From contig CAZZAO010000002.1 of the NCBI GenBank assembly GCA_964652205.1, positions 1 through 64,000 of the forward strand: a stretch of 64,000 nucleotides of DNA, written 5' to 3'. The translations under genes were made by a program, and so were the position numbers. Shown piece after piece: positions 33,506 to 42,426 of the stretch. Below the pieces are notes generated by a model. That model was not told where the DNA came from. It saw only the letters and a program-made list of their open reading frames with translations, and searched no databases. Origin of the DNA: ZC4RG36 sp964652205. Its GTDB lineage: Bacteria > Chloroflexota > Anaerolineae > Aggregatilineales > Phototrophicaceae. Every line of letters starts with the position of its first letter. The stretch's first letter is position 1.

Positions 33506-34639
33506 ATGCGCCCTCTGCTTGCGACTCTGCTCCTCGTTCTCGCGCTGATGGCCGCCGCGCCCGCCTCGGCAGAAGACCAGGTGAACTACATCAGCCAGCC
33601 GGAAGCGCTGACCGTCTTTCTCAACGGCATCGCCTTCGCCCGCGATTCGCTGCGCGTGCCGGGGAACGCCACCGTCCACATCGTCCTGCCGGACACGATC
33701 TATCAGGACACGCTGATCGTCCGTTCCGCCGACGGCCAGCTTTCCGGCTACCGCGTCAGCCGCGCTAGCGGGCAGACCGTGCTGCAACTGACCACGCAAA
33801 CACGAGCCGAGTTTCAGGAGCTGACGCTGCAATACCTGACGACCGGCATCTCGTGGACGCCGCTCTATACGCTCGACTTCAGCAAGGAAACGACCGACAA
33901 AGTCGGAATGTCCTTTGTCGCCCAGCTTCAGAATGACATCTTTGACCTCGACGGCGTCGATGTCCAACTCGCCGCAGGGCGCGTCGATGCCTCGTCGCAG
34001 GTCGTCAGCCCGTCTGCGGTCACGATCAATCAGTACGTCGCCGGGTACGACGACTCGGACGACGGCGCATCGAATCTCGGGACGAGCGCCGTCACCATTC
34101 AGAGCCTCTATCCATTCGAGGGCCTCTCGGCGCAGCCTGGCGACGCGCTCTACCTCAAGCTCTACGAGGGCCAGTTGACCGCTCGCCGCCTGCTGCTCTG
34201 GAACGCCAGCAGCGATCTTCAGCCCGTCGTCATCTACAAGGTGAAGAACAGCACTGACCTGCCGTTCGCCGAGGGCGTCGTGCGCTCGTATCAGGATGGC
34301 CTGTTCGTCGGCGGCGACCTGATCGAATTCACGCCGCCGGGCAGCGAAGGCAGCGTGACCGTCGGCAACCTTCAGGATGTCCGCGCTCACCGCGACGAGC
34401 TGGCGACCGCCGAGACGACCACTGTTGGCAGCGATACGCTGCACGAAGTGACGCTCACACTCGCCAACTACGGGGCAGCCGCCGTCGAGATCGACGTGGT
34501 TGACAGCTTCCCGACTGACGCGGAACAGTTCACCTTCAGCCAGGACGCCGCCCGCGAACCGGGCAACCTGCTGCGCTGGACGGTGACGATTCAGCCTGCC
34601 GAGTCGGTCGATATTCACTACTCGTACAAGACCGATTAG
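33506..34639 (+). CDS. Secreted DUF4139-like beta-rich protein
   Basis: A 377-residue exported protein with a signal peptide (residues 1-22, ending ASAED). The body is beta-strand rich. It contains LTLQYLTTGISWTPLYTLDF and GMSFVAQLQNDIFDLDGVDVQLAAGR, the pattern W.P.Y with alternating strands of the DUF4139 / mucoidy-inhibitor-like family. The C-terminal domain (about 300-377) is an Ig-like VTLTLANYGAAAVEIDVVDSFP...WTVTIQPAES module. Function is unknown. It sits 109 bases upstream of the glycosyltransferase series and might be a substrate or envelope partner (inference). Confidence 0.78.
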   Translation: MRPLLATLLLVLALMAAAPASAEDQVNYISQPEALTVFLNGIAFARDSLRVPGNATVHIVLPDTIYQDTLIVRSADGQLSGYRVSRASGQTVLQLTTQTRAEFQELTLQYLTTGISWTPLYTLDFSKETTDKVGMSFVAQLQNDIFDLDGVDVQLAAGRVDASSQVVSPSAVTINQYVAGYDDSDDGASNLGTSAVTIQSLYPFEGLSAQPGDALYLKLYEGQLTARRLLLWNASSDLQPVVIYKVKNSTDLPFAEGVVRSYQDGLFVGGDLIEFTPPGSEGSVTVGNLQDVRAHRDELATAETTTVGSDTLHEVTLTLANYGAAAVEIDVVDSFPTDAEQFTFSQDAAREPGNLLRWTVTIQPAESVDIHYSYKTD

Positions 34640-34748
34640 TGACCTTTTGTCCAGCCATTGGCGCGAAACGCTTGACACAGGCTGACACTGAATTTAGACG
34701 TAGCTCGCGCCTGCGCTAGAATAATGCGGCGAATATGACCTGTGGAGT

Positions 34749-36647
34749 GTGTGGGTTTTGCAACAACGATTGACCTGGCTGTGGATGATCCCGATTCTAC
34801 TGCTGCTGGTGACGCTCGGCACGCTCTATGGCAACGCCGACCCGCTGTGGGGCGACGAACGTAACACCATTCAAAGTACCGGCGGTGTGCTGACGCCGCA
34901 GCTTTACCCGCTGCCGCAGGTCTGGCGGGATGTCGCCATCAACCATCCCGAACAACTGCCGGAGTATCAGACCTTCATCAACCTGTGGATGCGCCTGATC
35001 GGCAGCGAACCGGCGGCGATTCGGATGCTCTCGATCTTCATCGGCTGCCTCGGAGCGGCGTGGGTCTATCGACTGGGGCGCTATGCCGCCGCGTCCGACC
35101 GGGTCGGGATCGTCGCCGCGCTGCTGTGGACGACCTCAATGCTGATCGTCTACTACCTGACCCGTGTCCGTACCTACAGTCTGGTCGCCACGCTGGCCGC
35201 CTTCGTCCTTTACTTCTATCTGCGCGCCATCAGCCAGCGCAAGCCACCGAGCCGCTGGTTGTGGGCCGGGTTGATTCTCGGCGTGGCGGCGCTGCTCTAC
35301 ACTCACTATCTGGTGCTGCTCATGCTCGGCGCGCTCGGCCTCTATCATCTGGCGCTGCTGCCGAATGCCCGACGGGCTTGGATGCGCCGCTGGCAGCAGG
35401 TCATGCTGGCGCTGATCGTCGCCGGGCTGTTCTATCTCCCCTGGCTGCCCAACTTCGTCAACGGGATGCGCGTCGAGGCCAGTCACCACGAGCGCGGCCT
35501 GAGCCTGATCGCCTCATTCGGCGTGCTGGCCGAGTTCTTCGGCAACGGCCTGCCGCTGCTGGCGCTGCTGGCGCTCATCGCCGTCGTACTGACATTCGGT
35601 GGACGACGGCTCAGGCCGATCTACAGCATTGCCCTGCTCAACACCCTCATCCTGATGGCCTATTTTCTGATTTCGCACCGGTTACGCCCAACCCGCCCCT
35701 CATACATGATCGCGCTCTGGCCGATGCTCGACGTGCTGCTGGCGGTCGCCATTGTCCGGCTCGGACAGGCCAGAGACATCCGACGCTGGCTGGCTGGCGG
35801 CCTGCTGACCGCCTTCGTGCTGGTCGGTATCCACGCAGTCATCGTCCGCGACGCGCACGCTCAGATCGAACATTTCCGCTATCTTTTCCCGATTCAGGCC
35901 GTCGATCTGCTGCTGAATCAGAATCAGCTCGTCGGCGAGCGCGTGGTCGTCGCCCTGCCCGACACCCTGACCGACAGTGAAGAGGAGATGTCGCGCATCG
36001 CCGCTGAAGACTCGCGCATCGACCTCAAGGACACCAGTTATCGCGCCATTCGCGGCGCGGAGACAGCCAGCTATCAATCGGCGGCGTCCGATCTGAGCGA
36101 GTGGCAGCGGGTCTGGATCGCTTACGCGCCGGATCGCTCGACGAGCGCCAGCGCCGGTTTTGCCGGGACGCTGGCGGGCGATTTTCAGCAGTGTCCGCGC
36201 TCGCTGGCGCTGACACGCGCCCGCCTTGACCAGTACGCGCGCAGCCTGACCTGCTGCGTCGATGATCCCGATCAGGCCGCCGTCGCCCGGTTTGGCGACA
36301 GCATCGCCCTGCTCAGGGTCGGCCTGCCGACCGAGCCAGCCCACGGCCAGACCGAAGTTACGCTGCTCTGGGCGGTCGGCGCGGACGTGCCGCCTGAAAC
36401 TTATTCGATCACGCTCCAGCTTTTCGACAGCGCTGGCGACAAAGTCGGGCAGGGCGATCAGGGGATCGCGCTCGGTTCGCGCCCCTGCCAGCCGATTACG
36501 CTCAATCTCAGTTCGCTGCCCGCCGGTGTCTACGCGGTCAGGATCGCTGTCTACAACTGGCGCGATGGCGCGCGCCTGCCTGCTGCGCTCGGCAGCGCCG
36601 CCCCGGTCATTGACCTGCTGCCTGTCGGCGAAGTGACAGTCTCATGA
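34749..36647 (+). CDS. GT39/ArnT-like membrane glycosyltransferase 1, with C-terminal beta domain
   Basis: A 632-residue GT-C type enzyme with about 11-12 membrane helices. The first loop has the catalytic acidic motif WGDER (about 34-38); later come YYLTRVRTYSLVATLAAF and LLYTHYLVLLMLGALGLYHL, shared with the following paralogs. After the last helix (near 370) comes an extracytoplasmic region, and residues about 535-632 form a beta-sandwich module (PPETYSITLQLFD, LPAGVYAVRIAVYNW). Such enzymes move sugars from polyprenyl-phosphate donors to proteins or envelope glycans. The start is GTG at 34749; TTG at 34758 is an alternative. It overlaps the next gene by 4 bases. Confidence 0.88.
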   Translation: MWVLQQRLTWLWMIPILLLLVTLGTLYGNADPLWGDERNTIQSTGGVLTPQLYPLPQVWRDVAINHPEQLPEYQTFINLWMRLIGSEPAAIRMLSIFIGCLGAAWVYRLGRYAAASDRVGIVAALLWTTSMLIVYYLTRVRTYSLVATLAAFVLYFYLRAISQRKPPSRWLWAGLILGVAALLYTHYLVLLMLGALGLYHLALLPNARRAWMRRWQQVMLALIVAGLFYLPWLPNFVNGMRVEASHHERGLSLIASFGVLAEFFGNGLPLLALLALIAVVLTFGGRRLRPIYSIALLNTLILMAYFLISHRLRPTRPSYMIALWPMLDVLLAVAIVRLGQARDIRRWLAGGLLTAFVLVGIHAVIVRDAHAQIEHFRYLFPIQAVDLLLNQNQLVGERVVVALPDTLTDSEEEMSRIAAEDSRIDLKDTSYRAIRGAETASYQSAASDLSEWQRVWIAYAPDRSTSASAGFAGTLAGDFQQCPRSLALTRARLDQYARSLTCCVDDPDQAAVARFGDSIALLRVGLPTEPAHGQTEVTLLWAVGADVPPETYSITLQLFDSAGDKVGQGDQGIALGSRPCQPITLNLSSLPAGVYAVRIAVYNWRDGARLPAALGSAAPVIDLLPVGEVTVS

Positions 36648-38599
36648 CCGCAAACATACGCGCGCTTTGCAGCCGCTTTCAACTGCGCTCCAGTCCATCA
36701 GATTCACCCGTGACCGTTCCCCCCTCTCCGCGCTGGAGCGAAGGGAGAGTTCACTGGCTCCTCATCCTGCTCCTTCTCCTGACCTTCTGGCTTGGCGCGC
36801 GGGCGCTGAACACCCAGGCCATCTGGTACGACGAATACTGGTCGCTCTACGACGCGGGCGGCGCGTTCAACGGCCCGCGCTCCCCGGTCGAGGTGATCGA
36901 CGGGCTGGCCGAGCGCAACCCGTGGCAGGCTCCCGGTTTTTTCCTGCTGCTCAATCGCTGGGGCGAGCTAACCGGCTGGTCAATTCTCGCCGCCCGCTCG
37001 CTGGCGCTGTTGGTCGGGGTGCTGGCGGTCGCGCTGGCCTACCGCCTCGGTCGTGACCTGTTCGCCTCGCCGCTGGTCGGTCTGGGGTCGGCGGTCGCGC
37101 TGGCAACCTCAGCTTTTTTCGTCGCCTACCTGCACGAATTACGCGGCTATACGCTGCTGGCCCTCTTCAGCCTCCTCAGCGTCTGGGCCTACTGGCGGCT
37201 CGTCCGCGCTGCGAAGCCTTCACTGGCGCGGCAGGCCCTGTTCGTCTTTGCCATCGCCGGGCTGCTCTATACCCACTATTTCGCGGCGGTGACGGCGGCA
37301 GCGCTGGCGCTCTATCACCTGCTGTTTGTCCGCAAGAATCGAGCATGGTGGCGCGTCGTCATCCTGATGGCCCTCGCCGGAATCCTGTTCCTTCCCTGGC
37401 TGCGAGTGATGTTCAACGCCATCTCGATTGCCGTCAGCGACGAATCAACCTCGCGCCAGGCGGCCTCGCTCGGCCCGCTCGACGCCGCGACCCAGCTCCT
37501 CTACCTGTTCAGCAGCGGCAGCGTGGCGCTGCTGGCCGTCATCGGCGCGTTCGCGCTGCGGGCGCGCGGTCAGGCGGCGCGGCTGGCGTGGGTCTGGCTG
37601 ATCGCCGGGTTCGCGCTGGCGCTGCTCATCAACGCCCGCGTGCCGGTGCTGATTCACGTCCGCTACCTGATGATGATCGTCCCGGCGCTGGCGCTGCTGG
37701 TCGGCATCGGCGTCGAGCGGCTGGCGCGCGCTGGCGTCAGCCCGACGATTCTGCTCGGCATCTGGATCGTCGCGGGCGTCTTCAACGGCGTCAACCTGAA
37801 CTTCATGCCGCTGACGCTCGATGGTCAGGGGACGCGCGTCTCGCAGGCCGGAATGAGCGCCATTGTCGAAACCCTGCGCGCCCATGAAAATCGCCACGCC
37901 GTCGCCGTCTTTCACTTCGTCGAGCCGGGCAACGAATGGTGGAGCACGCCGATGCTCGACTACTACATGAACGGCCTGCGCATCCATTACCGCCAGTACG
38001 AGGACATCCCCGGCCTGCAAGCCGACGACGATTATCTGAAGCAGGCGCAGAAATTTATCGACGACGCGCCGTTCGTCTGGACGGCGATCATGCCCGCCGT
38101 GCCGTCGCCCTATCAGCTAGCAGAGTTCGCGCGCGCGCTCCAGCCGGGTTACGCCGACTGCGGCATCGCGGCGTCCGCGCCGGACATCGTTCTTCACCGT
38201 TACGCGCGGACAATCCCACTCGCCGATGCCGACCTGCGCTTCGGCGGCGGCAGCATCGGCCTCGACATCCTCGAAGCGCCGCGCGCGCCTGTCAATGACG
38301 CGCTGTCAGTGCTGATCGGCGTCGCGCTGTCGAGCGCTGTGCCGCCGAACACCTACTCGTTCGCGCTCCATCTTGACGACGCCAGCGGCAGTCTCGTCGC
38401 GCAGCAGGATCAGGGGCTGCCTGACGCGCCGTTCTCCTGCGTCAACTTTAAGCTCGACGTCTCGACGCTGGCTCCGGGCGATTACACGCTCAAGGCGCTG
38501 GTCTATAACTGGCAGACGTCCGTCCGGCTGACCGGCACAGTCGCTGACGGCGGCGCAGCCAGCGACCGGCTGACGCTGCGTACTGTCCACATCGGCTGA
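36644..38599 (+). CDS. GT39/ArnT-like membrane glycosyltransferase 2, with C-terminal beta domain
   Basis: A 651-residue paralog of the preceding enzyme, translationally coupled to it (ATGA). The catalytic loop is IWYDEYWSLY in place of WGDE. The helical core holds HELRGYTLLALFSLLSVWAYWRL-type and LLYTHYFAAVTAAALALYHLL segments. The C-terminal beta domain (about 550-651) is retained (PPNTYSFALHLDD, LAPGDYTLKALVYNW). The N-terminal 40 residues are unusual: they are partly encoded by a copy of the CCCCTCTCCGC repeat (peptide PPSPRWSEGR), so this end is not conserved with the paralogs. Confidence 0.87.
   Translation: MTANIRALCSRFQLRSSPSDSPVTVPPSPRWSEGRVHWLLILLLLLTFWLGARALNTQAIWYDEYWSLYDAGGAFNGPRSPVEVIDGLAERNPWQAPGFFLLLNRWGELTGWSILAARSLALLVGVLAVALAYRLGRDLFASPLVGLGSAVALATSAFFVAYLHELRGYTLLALFSLLSVWAYWRLVRAAKPSLARQALFVFAIAGLLYTHYFAAVTAAALALYHLLFVRKNRAWWRVVILMALAGILFLPWLRVMFNAISIAVSDESTSRQAASLGPLDAATQLLYLFSSGSVALLAVIGAFALRARGQAARLAWVWLIAGFALALLINARVPVLIHVRYLMMIVPALALLVGIGVERLARAGVSPTILLGIWIVAGVFNGVNLNFMPLTLDGQGTRVSQAGMSAIVETLRAHENRHAVAVFHFVEPGNEWWSTPMLDYYMNGLRIHYRQYEDIPGLQADDDYLKQAQKFIDDAPFVWTAIMPAVPSPYQLAEFARALQPGYADCGIAASAPDIVLHRYARTIPLADADLRFGGGSIGLDILEAPRAPVNDALSVLIGVALSSAVPPNTYSFALHLDDASGSLVAQQDQGLPDAPFSCVNFKLDVSTLAPGDYTLKALVYNWQTSVRLTGTVADGGAASDRLTLRTVHIG
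36713..36750. repeat. GC-rich palindromic repeat copy inside a coding region
   Basis: ACCGTTCCCCCCTCTCCGC followed by GCTGGAGCGAAGGGAGAG lies within codons about 24-35 of glycosyltransferase 2. ACCGTTCCCCCCTCTCCGC is identical to the block inside the element at 19541. The arms CTCTCC/GGAGAG-like can pair. Confidence 0.75.
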
Positions 38600-38612
38600 A
38601 GGCTGCCCGTGC

Positions 38613-38618
38613 TATAAT
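38613..38618 (+). promoter_or_regulatory. -10 box before glycosyltransferase 3
   Basis: A perfect TATAAT 19 bases before the ATG at 38638, with GGGGAA as ribosome binding site. The -35 is poor. Confidence 0.4.
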
Positions 38619-38637
38619 CGACCGCCATCAGGGGAAA

Positions 38638-40218
38638 ATGAACATCAGAGGCCCTCGTTTGTCCGTCGTCGCTATCCAGCCTGTCAACCCTCGCGCCGCG
38701 CTGGCCTTATGGCGTTTCAACTCACCGCGGCGGTGGATGATCCCGATTCTGCTGCTGGCCTTCTGGCTCGGCGCGCGCGCCCTCAGTACCAACCCGTTCT
38801 GGGGCGATGAGATCAATAGCCTGCGCGATGCGGACAGCGACAGCCTATCCTTGCAGTCGCCTGCCGACATCTGGACGGAGATGGCGCGCATCAACCCGAT
38901 GCACGCGCCGGGGTACTTCGTCATGCTCAATGCCTGGGCCGCTGGCGTCGGGTGGTCGCGCGAGGCCTTGCGCCTGCTGACGGTGCTGTGCGGACTGGCC
39001 GGGATCGCCTGGACATATCGGCTGGGGGCAGACCTGCTGGGGCCGCGCGTCGGTCTGTACGGCGCGGCCATTCTGGCGACATCGATGCTTTACGTCCATT
39101 ACCTGACCAAAGTCCGCATGTATGAGATGGTCGCGCTCCTGGGCGCGCTGACGCTGTGCATCTATCTCCGCCTCATCCGTCGGCGGCGCGCGCCGGGGCC
39201 GCTCCTCTGGCTGGCGCTGTTCTTCGGCGCGGTCAGCCTGCTCTACACGCACTACATCGGCGCGCTGATCCTGATCGCCATCGGCCTTTATCATCTGCTG
39301 TTTGTGCGCCGCAACCGCCGCTGGCTTCAGGTCGTCGCCGTCATGGCGCTGGCCGGGATTCTCTTCCTGCCCTGGTTGAGCGTGATGTTGGCCGGGATCA
39401 GCGAGATGGCCGGGGAAATCAATGTCCATATCGCCGCCTTGACCGCCGACGAGGTTGTGCTACAGCTCGCCTACCTGTTCGGCAATGGCTACGGCTTCAT
39501 CCTGATTCCGCCGCTCCTGCTGGCCGCTTACGCGCCGCTGCGCTTTGCGACCCGCCGCGAGATACGCGGCAGCGCCCGCTTATGGTTCTTTTTCGCTGCC
39601 GTGCTGGCGCTGATTCTGATCCTCAACGCCGCCACGCAGATCATTACTGACCGGCGCGTGCGCTATCTGATGCCGCTCTGGCCGCTGCTGGCGCTGCTGG
39701 TCGGCTTCGGTCTAACGCAGGCTGACCGCTGGCGGCCCAGACTCGGGATGGCGCTGCTGGCGGCATGGCTGACGTTCGGGCTGGCGCAGAGTACCGGCAA
39801 GCTGATGAGCCTCGACCTCGACGGCTTCAACTATATCTTCCCGGTTCATAATCTGGTCACGCTGCTGCACGGCAAAACGCAGCCCGATGATCTGCTGCTG
39901 ATCTACCTGCCTGAAACCGACCTCGACCTGACGCCGAAGCGCTACAAGGCCCTCATCGGCTATTACGTCGCGCCAACCGGGCTGCGGAGTCAGGTAGTTC
40001 AGAGCCAACCGCCGACCCTGGCCGTGCGCGACCTCAGCCAGCAGGCGCGTATCTGGTTCGCTTACGCGCCAGAAAAGCCGCCGAACAGGCTCGACGCCTA
40101 TCAGGCTGCGCTTCGACAGTCTTTCCAGTATTGCGCCAGTCTCGATCAGGGCATTCAATTGCGCGCCGAACTCTATGCGCGAACGTCCGCCGCCTGCGAC
40201 GAGTCAACAACAGGGTAG
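38638..40218 (+). CDS. GT39/ArnT-like membrane glycosyltransferase 3
   Basis: A 526-residue paralog. After a 35-residue polar N-terminus come WMIPILLLAFWLGARAL and the catalytic FWGDEINSL loop, then YLTKVRMYEMVALLGALTL, LLYTHYIGALILIAIGLYHL and RYLMPLWPLLALLVGFGL. The extracytoplasmic C-terminal region is short (about 410-526) and lacks the beta-sandwich domain of paralogs 1 and 2. A -10 box just upstream suggests a separate promoter in addition to readthrough. Acceptor and donor are unknown. Confidence 0.88.
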   Translation: MNIRGPRLSVVAIQPVNPRAALALWRFNSPRRWMIPILLLAFWLGARALSTNPFWGDEINSLRDADSDSLSLQSPADIWTEMARINPMHAPGYFVMLNAWAAGVGWSREALRLLTVLCGLAGIAWTYRLGADLLGPRVGLYGAAILATSMLYVHYLTKVRMYEMVALLGALTLCIYLRLIRRRRAPGPLLWLALFFGAVSLLYTHYIGALILIAIGLYHLLFVRRNRRWLQVVAVMALAGILFLPWLSVMLAGISEMAGEINVHIAALTADEVVLQLAYLFGNGYGFILIPPLLLAAYAPLRFATRREIRGSARLWFFFAAVLALILILNAATQIITDRRVRYLMPLWPLLALLVGFGLTQADRWRPRLGMALLAAWLTFGLAQSTGKLMSLDLDGFNYIFPVHNLVTLLHGKTQPDDLLLIYLPETDLDLTPKRYKALIGYYVAPTGLRSQVVQSQPPTLAVRDLSQQARIWFAYAPEKPPNRLDAYQAALRQSFQYCASLDQGIQLRAELYARTSAACDESTTG

Positions 40219-40226
40219 AACGCCTC

Positions 40227-41771
40227 ATGAACCTGGTGTCCACAACCGCCCGTTTTAAGCCGACTTCCTGCGGGTGGATGATCCCGATTCTGCTGCTGGC
40301 CTTCTGGCTCGGCGCGCGCAGTCTGGATGCCCGACCGGTCTGGGCTGACGAGCGGCGCTCGGTACTTGATGCCTATGGCTCGTTCTGGGGGCCGGGCAGT
40401 CTGGCGCAAGTCTGGGATTACGTCGCCGAAAACAATCCCTGGCACTCACCGGGCTACTTTCTCGCTCTGCACGAGTGGGGGCAGGCGACCGGCTGGGAGC
40501 CGCCCGCGCTGCGGGTACTGTCGCTGATGGCGGCGCTGCTGACGATTGCCATCACCTACCGGCTGGCGCTGGCCCTGTTCCGCGCGCCGCTGGTCGGCTT
40601 ACTGGCGGGGTTAGTGCTGGCCTCGTCCGCCTTTTTCATCCATTACTCATTCGAGATGCGCGTCTATACCCTGATCGCGCTGCTCTCGACGCTGACATTC
40701 TGGGCCTATACGCGCATCCTTCAGAGCCGAAAACCGAGTCTCTGGCTTTACTTGCTGCTGTTCGCCGGGACGGTCGGCCTGCTCTACAGTCACTATCTGG
40801 CCGCAGTTACGCTGGTCGGCATCGGCCTCTATCATCTGCTGTTCGTGCCGAAGAACCGCCGCTGGTGGCTCGTCTCTGCCGTCGTCATCGCGGGCGGGCT
40901 GATGTTCATTCCCTGGCTGCGCTACATGCTCGACGGGCTGGAGCTGGCCGTCGACAAGGATGACCTGCACGCGCGCGCCCTGACCACACCGGGAGCCGTG
41001 TGGAGCTTCCTCTACATGTTCGGCAACGGCGCGATTGTCCTCATGCTGGCGCTGGTCGCGGCAGCAGTCGTGGCGCTGCGCGGAGCCGAGCGCTGGCTGA
41101 CGCACAATCTCCGTCTGCTGCTGGTCGTCGCCTTCGGCGCGCTGGTGACGATTCTGGCGGTCAATCAAGTCCTGATGATTATGCACGGGGGGCGACTGCG
41201 CTACCTGATGCCGCTCTGGCCGCTGTTCGCACTGCTGATCGGGCTTGGCATCGTCCAGTTCCGGCGCTGGCGTCCACTGATGGTCGGGATCACCGCGCTC
41301 TGGGTGTTCGTCGGCCTGTGGAATATCGTCGGCTACAACTTCACCATCGACCTCGACGGCGCGGACTTCGTCTACCCGGTGCAGCACATCGCCCGCGCTA
41401 TCCGCCCCTACACTCAGCCGAACGATGTGGTCGTCGCCTATACCAGAGGCTCGAATCCGGCGCTGAAAGACAATATTCTGGAGTTCTATTTTCAGCCTCA
41501 GGACATCGAGTACACCTCGGCAGACGACGAAAATAGCCAGCAGGAGCGCGACGAACAGAACGCCGATATGCTGAAAAGCTTTAAGCGCAAACAGCGTGTC
41601 TGGGTCGGCTATCCATCCGGCGCGGACGCGGTTCCTGAGTCGCTGGCGGGCTTCCAGACAGCGCTCGAAGCCCAGTTCACGCGCTGCGACTGGACGACTG
41701 ATGAACCTGACGTCGTCATCGAAGTATACGCGCGGCAGAGTCAGACCTGCCCGCTCAAGGCCGGGGGGTGA
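40227..41771 (+). CDS. GT39/ArnT-like membrane glycosyltransferase 4
   Basis: A 514-residue paralog starting 8 bases after the previous stop; the ATG at 40227 matches the paralog N-termini, whereas the longer frame overlaps the upstream gene. It contains WMIPILLLAFWLGARSLDARPVWADERRS, where the catalytic motif is WADER instead of WGDE. Further motifs are HYSFEMRVYTLIALLSTL, LLYSHYLAAVTLVGIGLYHLL and RYLMPLWPLFALLIGLG. Closest to paralogs 3 and 5 in length and core. No C-terminal beta domain. Confidence 0.88.
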   Translation: MNLVSTTARFKPTSCGWMIPILLLAFWLGARSLDARPVWADERRSVLDAYGSFWGPGSLAQVWDYVAENNPWHSPGYFLALHEWGQATGWEPPALRVLSLMAALLTIAITYRLALALFRAPLVGLLAGLVLASSAFFIHYSFEMRVYTLIALLSTLTFWAYTRILQSRKPSLWLYLLLFAGTVGLLYSHYLAAVTLVGIGLYHLLFVPKNRRWWLVSAVVIAGGLMFIPWLRYMLDGLELAVDKDDLHARALTTPGAVWSFLYMFGNGAIVLMLALVAAAVVALRGAERWLTHNLRLLLVVAFGALVTILAVNQVLMIMHGGRLRYLMPLWPLFALLIGLGIVQFRRWRPLMVGITALWVFVGLWNIVGYNFTIDLDGADFVYPVQHIARAIRPYTQPNDVVVAYTRGSNPALKDNILEFYFQPQDIEYTSADDENSQQERDEQNADMLKSFKRKQRVWVGYPSGADAVPESLAGFQTALEAQFTRCDWTTDEPDVVIEVYARQSQTCPLKAGG

Positions 41772-41825
41772 AACGCTGCGGCGCCTTTTATCCGCGCTTC
41801 AATAACGGTTATCCGCTCGGCGGAG

Positions 41826-41831
41826 TATAAT
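41826..41831 (+). promoter_or_regulatory. -10 box before the small membrane-anchored protein
   Basis: TATAAT preceded by GGAG; -35 at 16-17 bases is weak. The gap 41772-41915 otherwise holds no gene. Confidence 0.35.
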
Positions 41832-41915
41832 GCGTCCGCAAGATCGCTTCGCCAGGGTCGCGCTGCCTGACCGGCCCGCGCGGCCCGTGACATCACCTAT
41901 GCAGGAGTTGAATGG

Positions 41916-42296
41916 ATGAGAGAGAAAATTTACTACATGCTTGCGATTGCCGTGCTGTTGGTCGCCATTGCCGCGCTGGTCGTGGTCTTCGGCCAGAATC
42001 AGCCGACGGTCAGCCAACCGACGCAAACCGTGCAGCAGCAGTCGCCGGGCAATACGCTGCAAACCATGTTCACCACGCTGGCATCGCGGACTTCCCAGAA
42101 CGCGCAGTTCTCGTTCCGCGTGCGTGTCATGAGCGGCAACGCCGATAACGCGCCGACCGTGGCAGCCGTCACTATCGGCGCGGGCGGCAGCAAGATTACC
42201 GACGTCGGCACAGATTTCTTCTGCATTTCGAGCGGCTCAGGGAGCAAAGTCTGCGTCCCGTTCACGCAGCTTCTTTCTGTCCAGCTTCCCAACTAA
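41916..42296 (+). CDS. Small secreted/anchored protein embedded in the glycosyltransferase series
   Basis: A 126-residue protein with an N-terminal hydrophobic helix (residues 5-25, YYMLAIAVLLVAIAALVVVF) that is a signal anchor or signal peptide. A Gln/Thr-rich linker precedes a compact beta-rich domain with two Cys near the end (FFCISSGSGSKVCVPF). AGGAG is 8 bases before the ATG. Unknown family. Its place between two glycosyltransferases hints at a shared envelope role, but it has its own -10 box. Confidence 0.72.
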   Translation: MREKIYYMLAIAVLLVAIAALVVVFGQNQPTVSQPTQTVQQQSPGNTLQTMFTTLASRTSQNAQFSFRVRVMSGNADNAPTVAAVTIGAGGSKITDVGTDFFCISSGSGSKVCVPFTQLLSVQLPN

Positions 42297-42351
42297 CCCC
42301 ACCGGACATGGCTGAGACACCGCTCTCCGCCTGCTCATTGACCGATTCTCA

Positions 42352-42388
42352 CGCGCCTGTGGTGGAGACGATCTCCGTCACAGGCGCG
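42352..42388 (+). terminator. Hairpin after the small anchored protein (possible terminator)
   Basis: A 10-bp stem CGCGCCTGTG / CACAGGCGCG with an inner GGAG/CTCC helix. There is no proper T-run (CTGTTTCC follows), so termination is uncertain. Confidence 0.45.
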
Positions 42389-42426
42389 GCTGTTTCCATG
42401 AACAGCAGCCTGAGCAAGAGGCCGCG

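Noticed and set aside
33470..34678. 402-residue ORF antisense to the DUF4139-like gene
   Set aside because: No motifs, and the plus-strand protein has a signal peptide and domain pattern.
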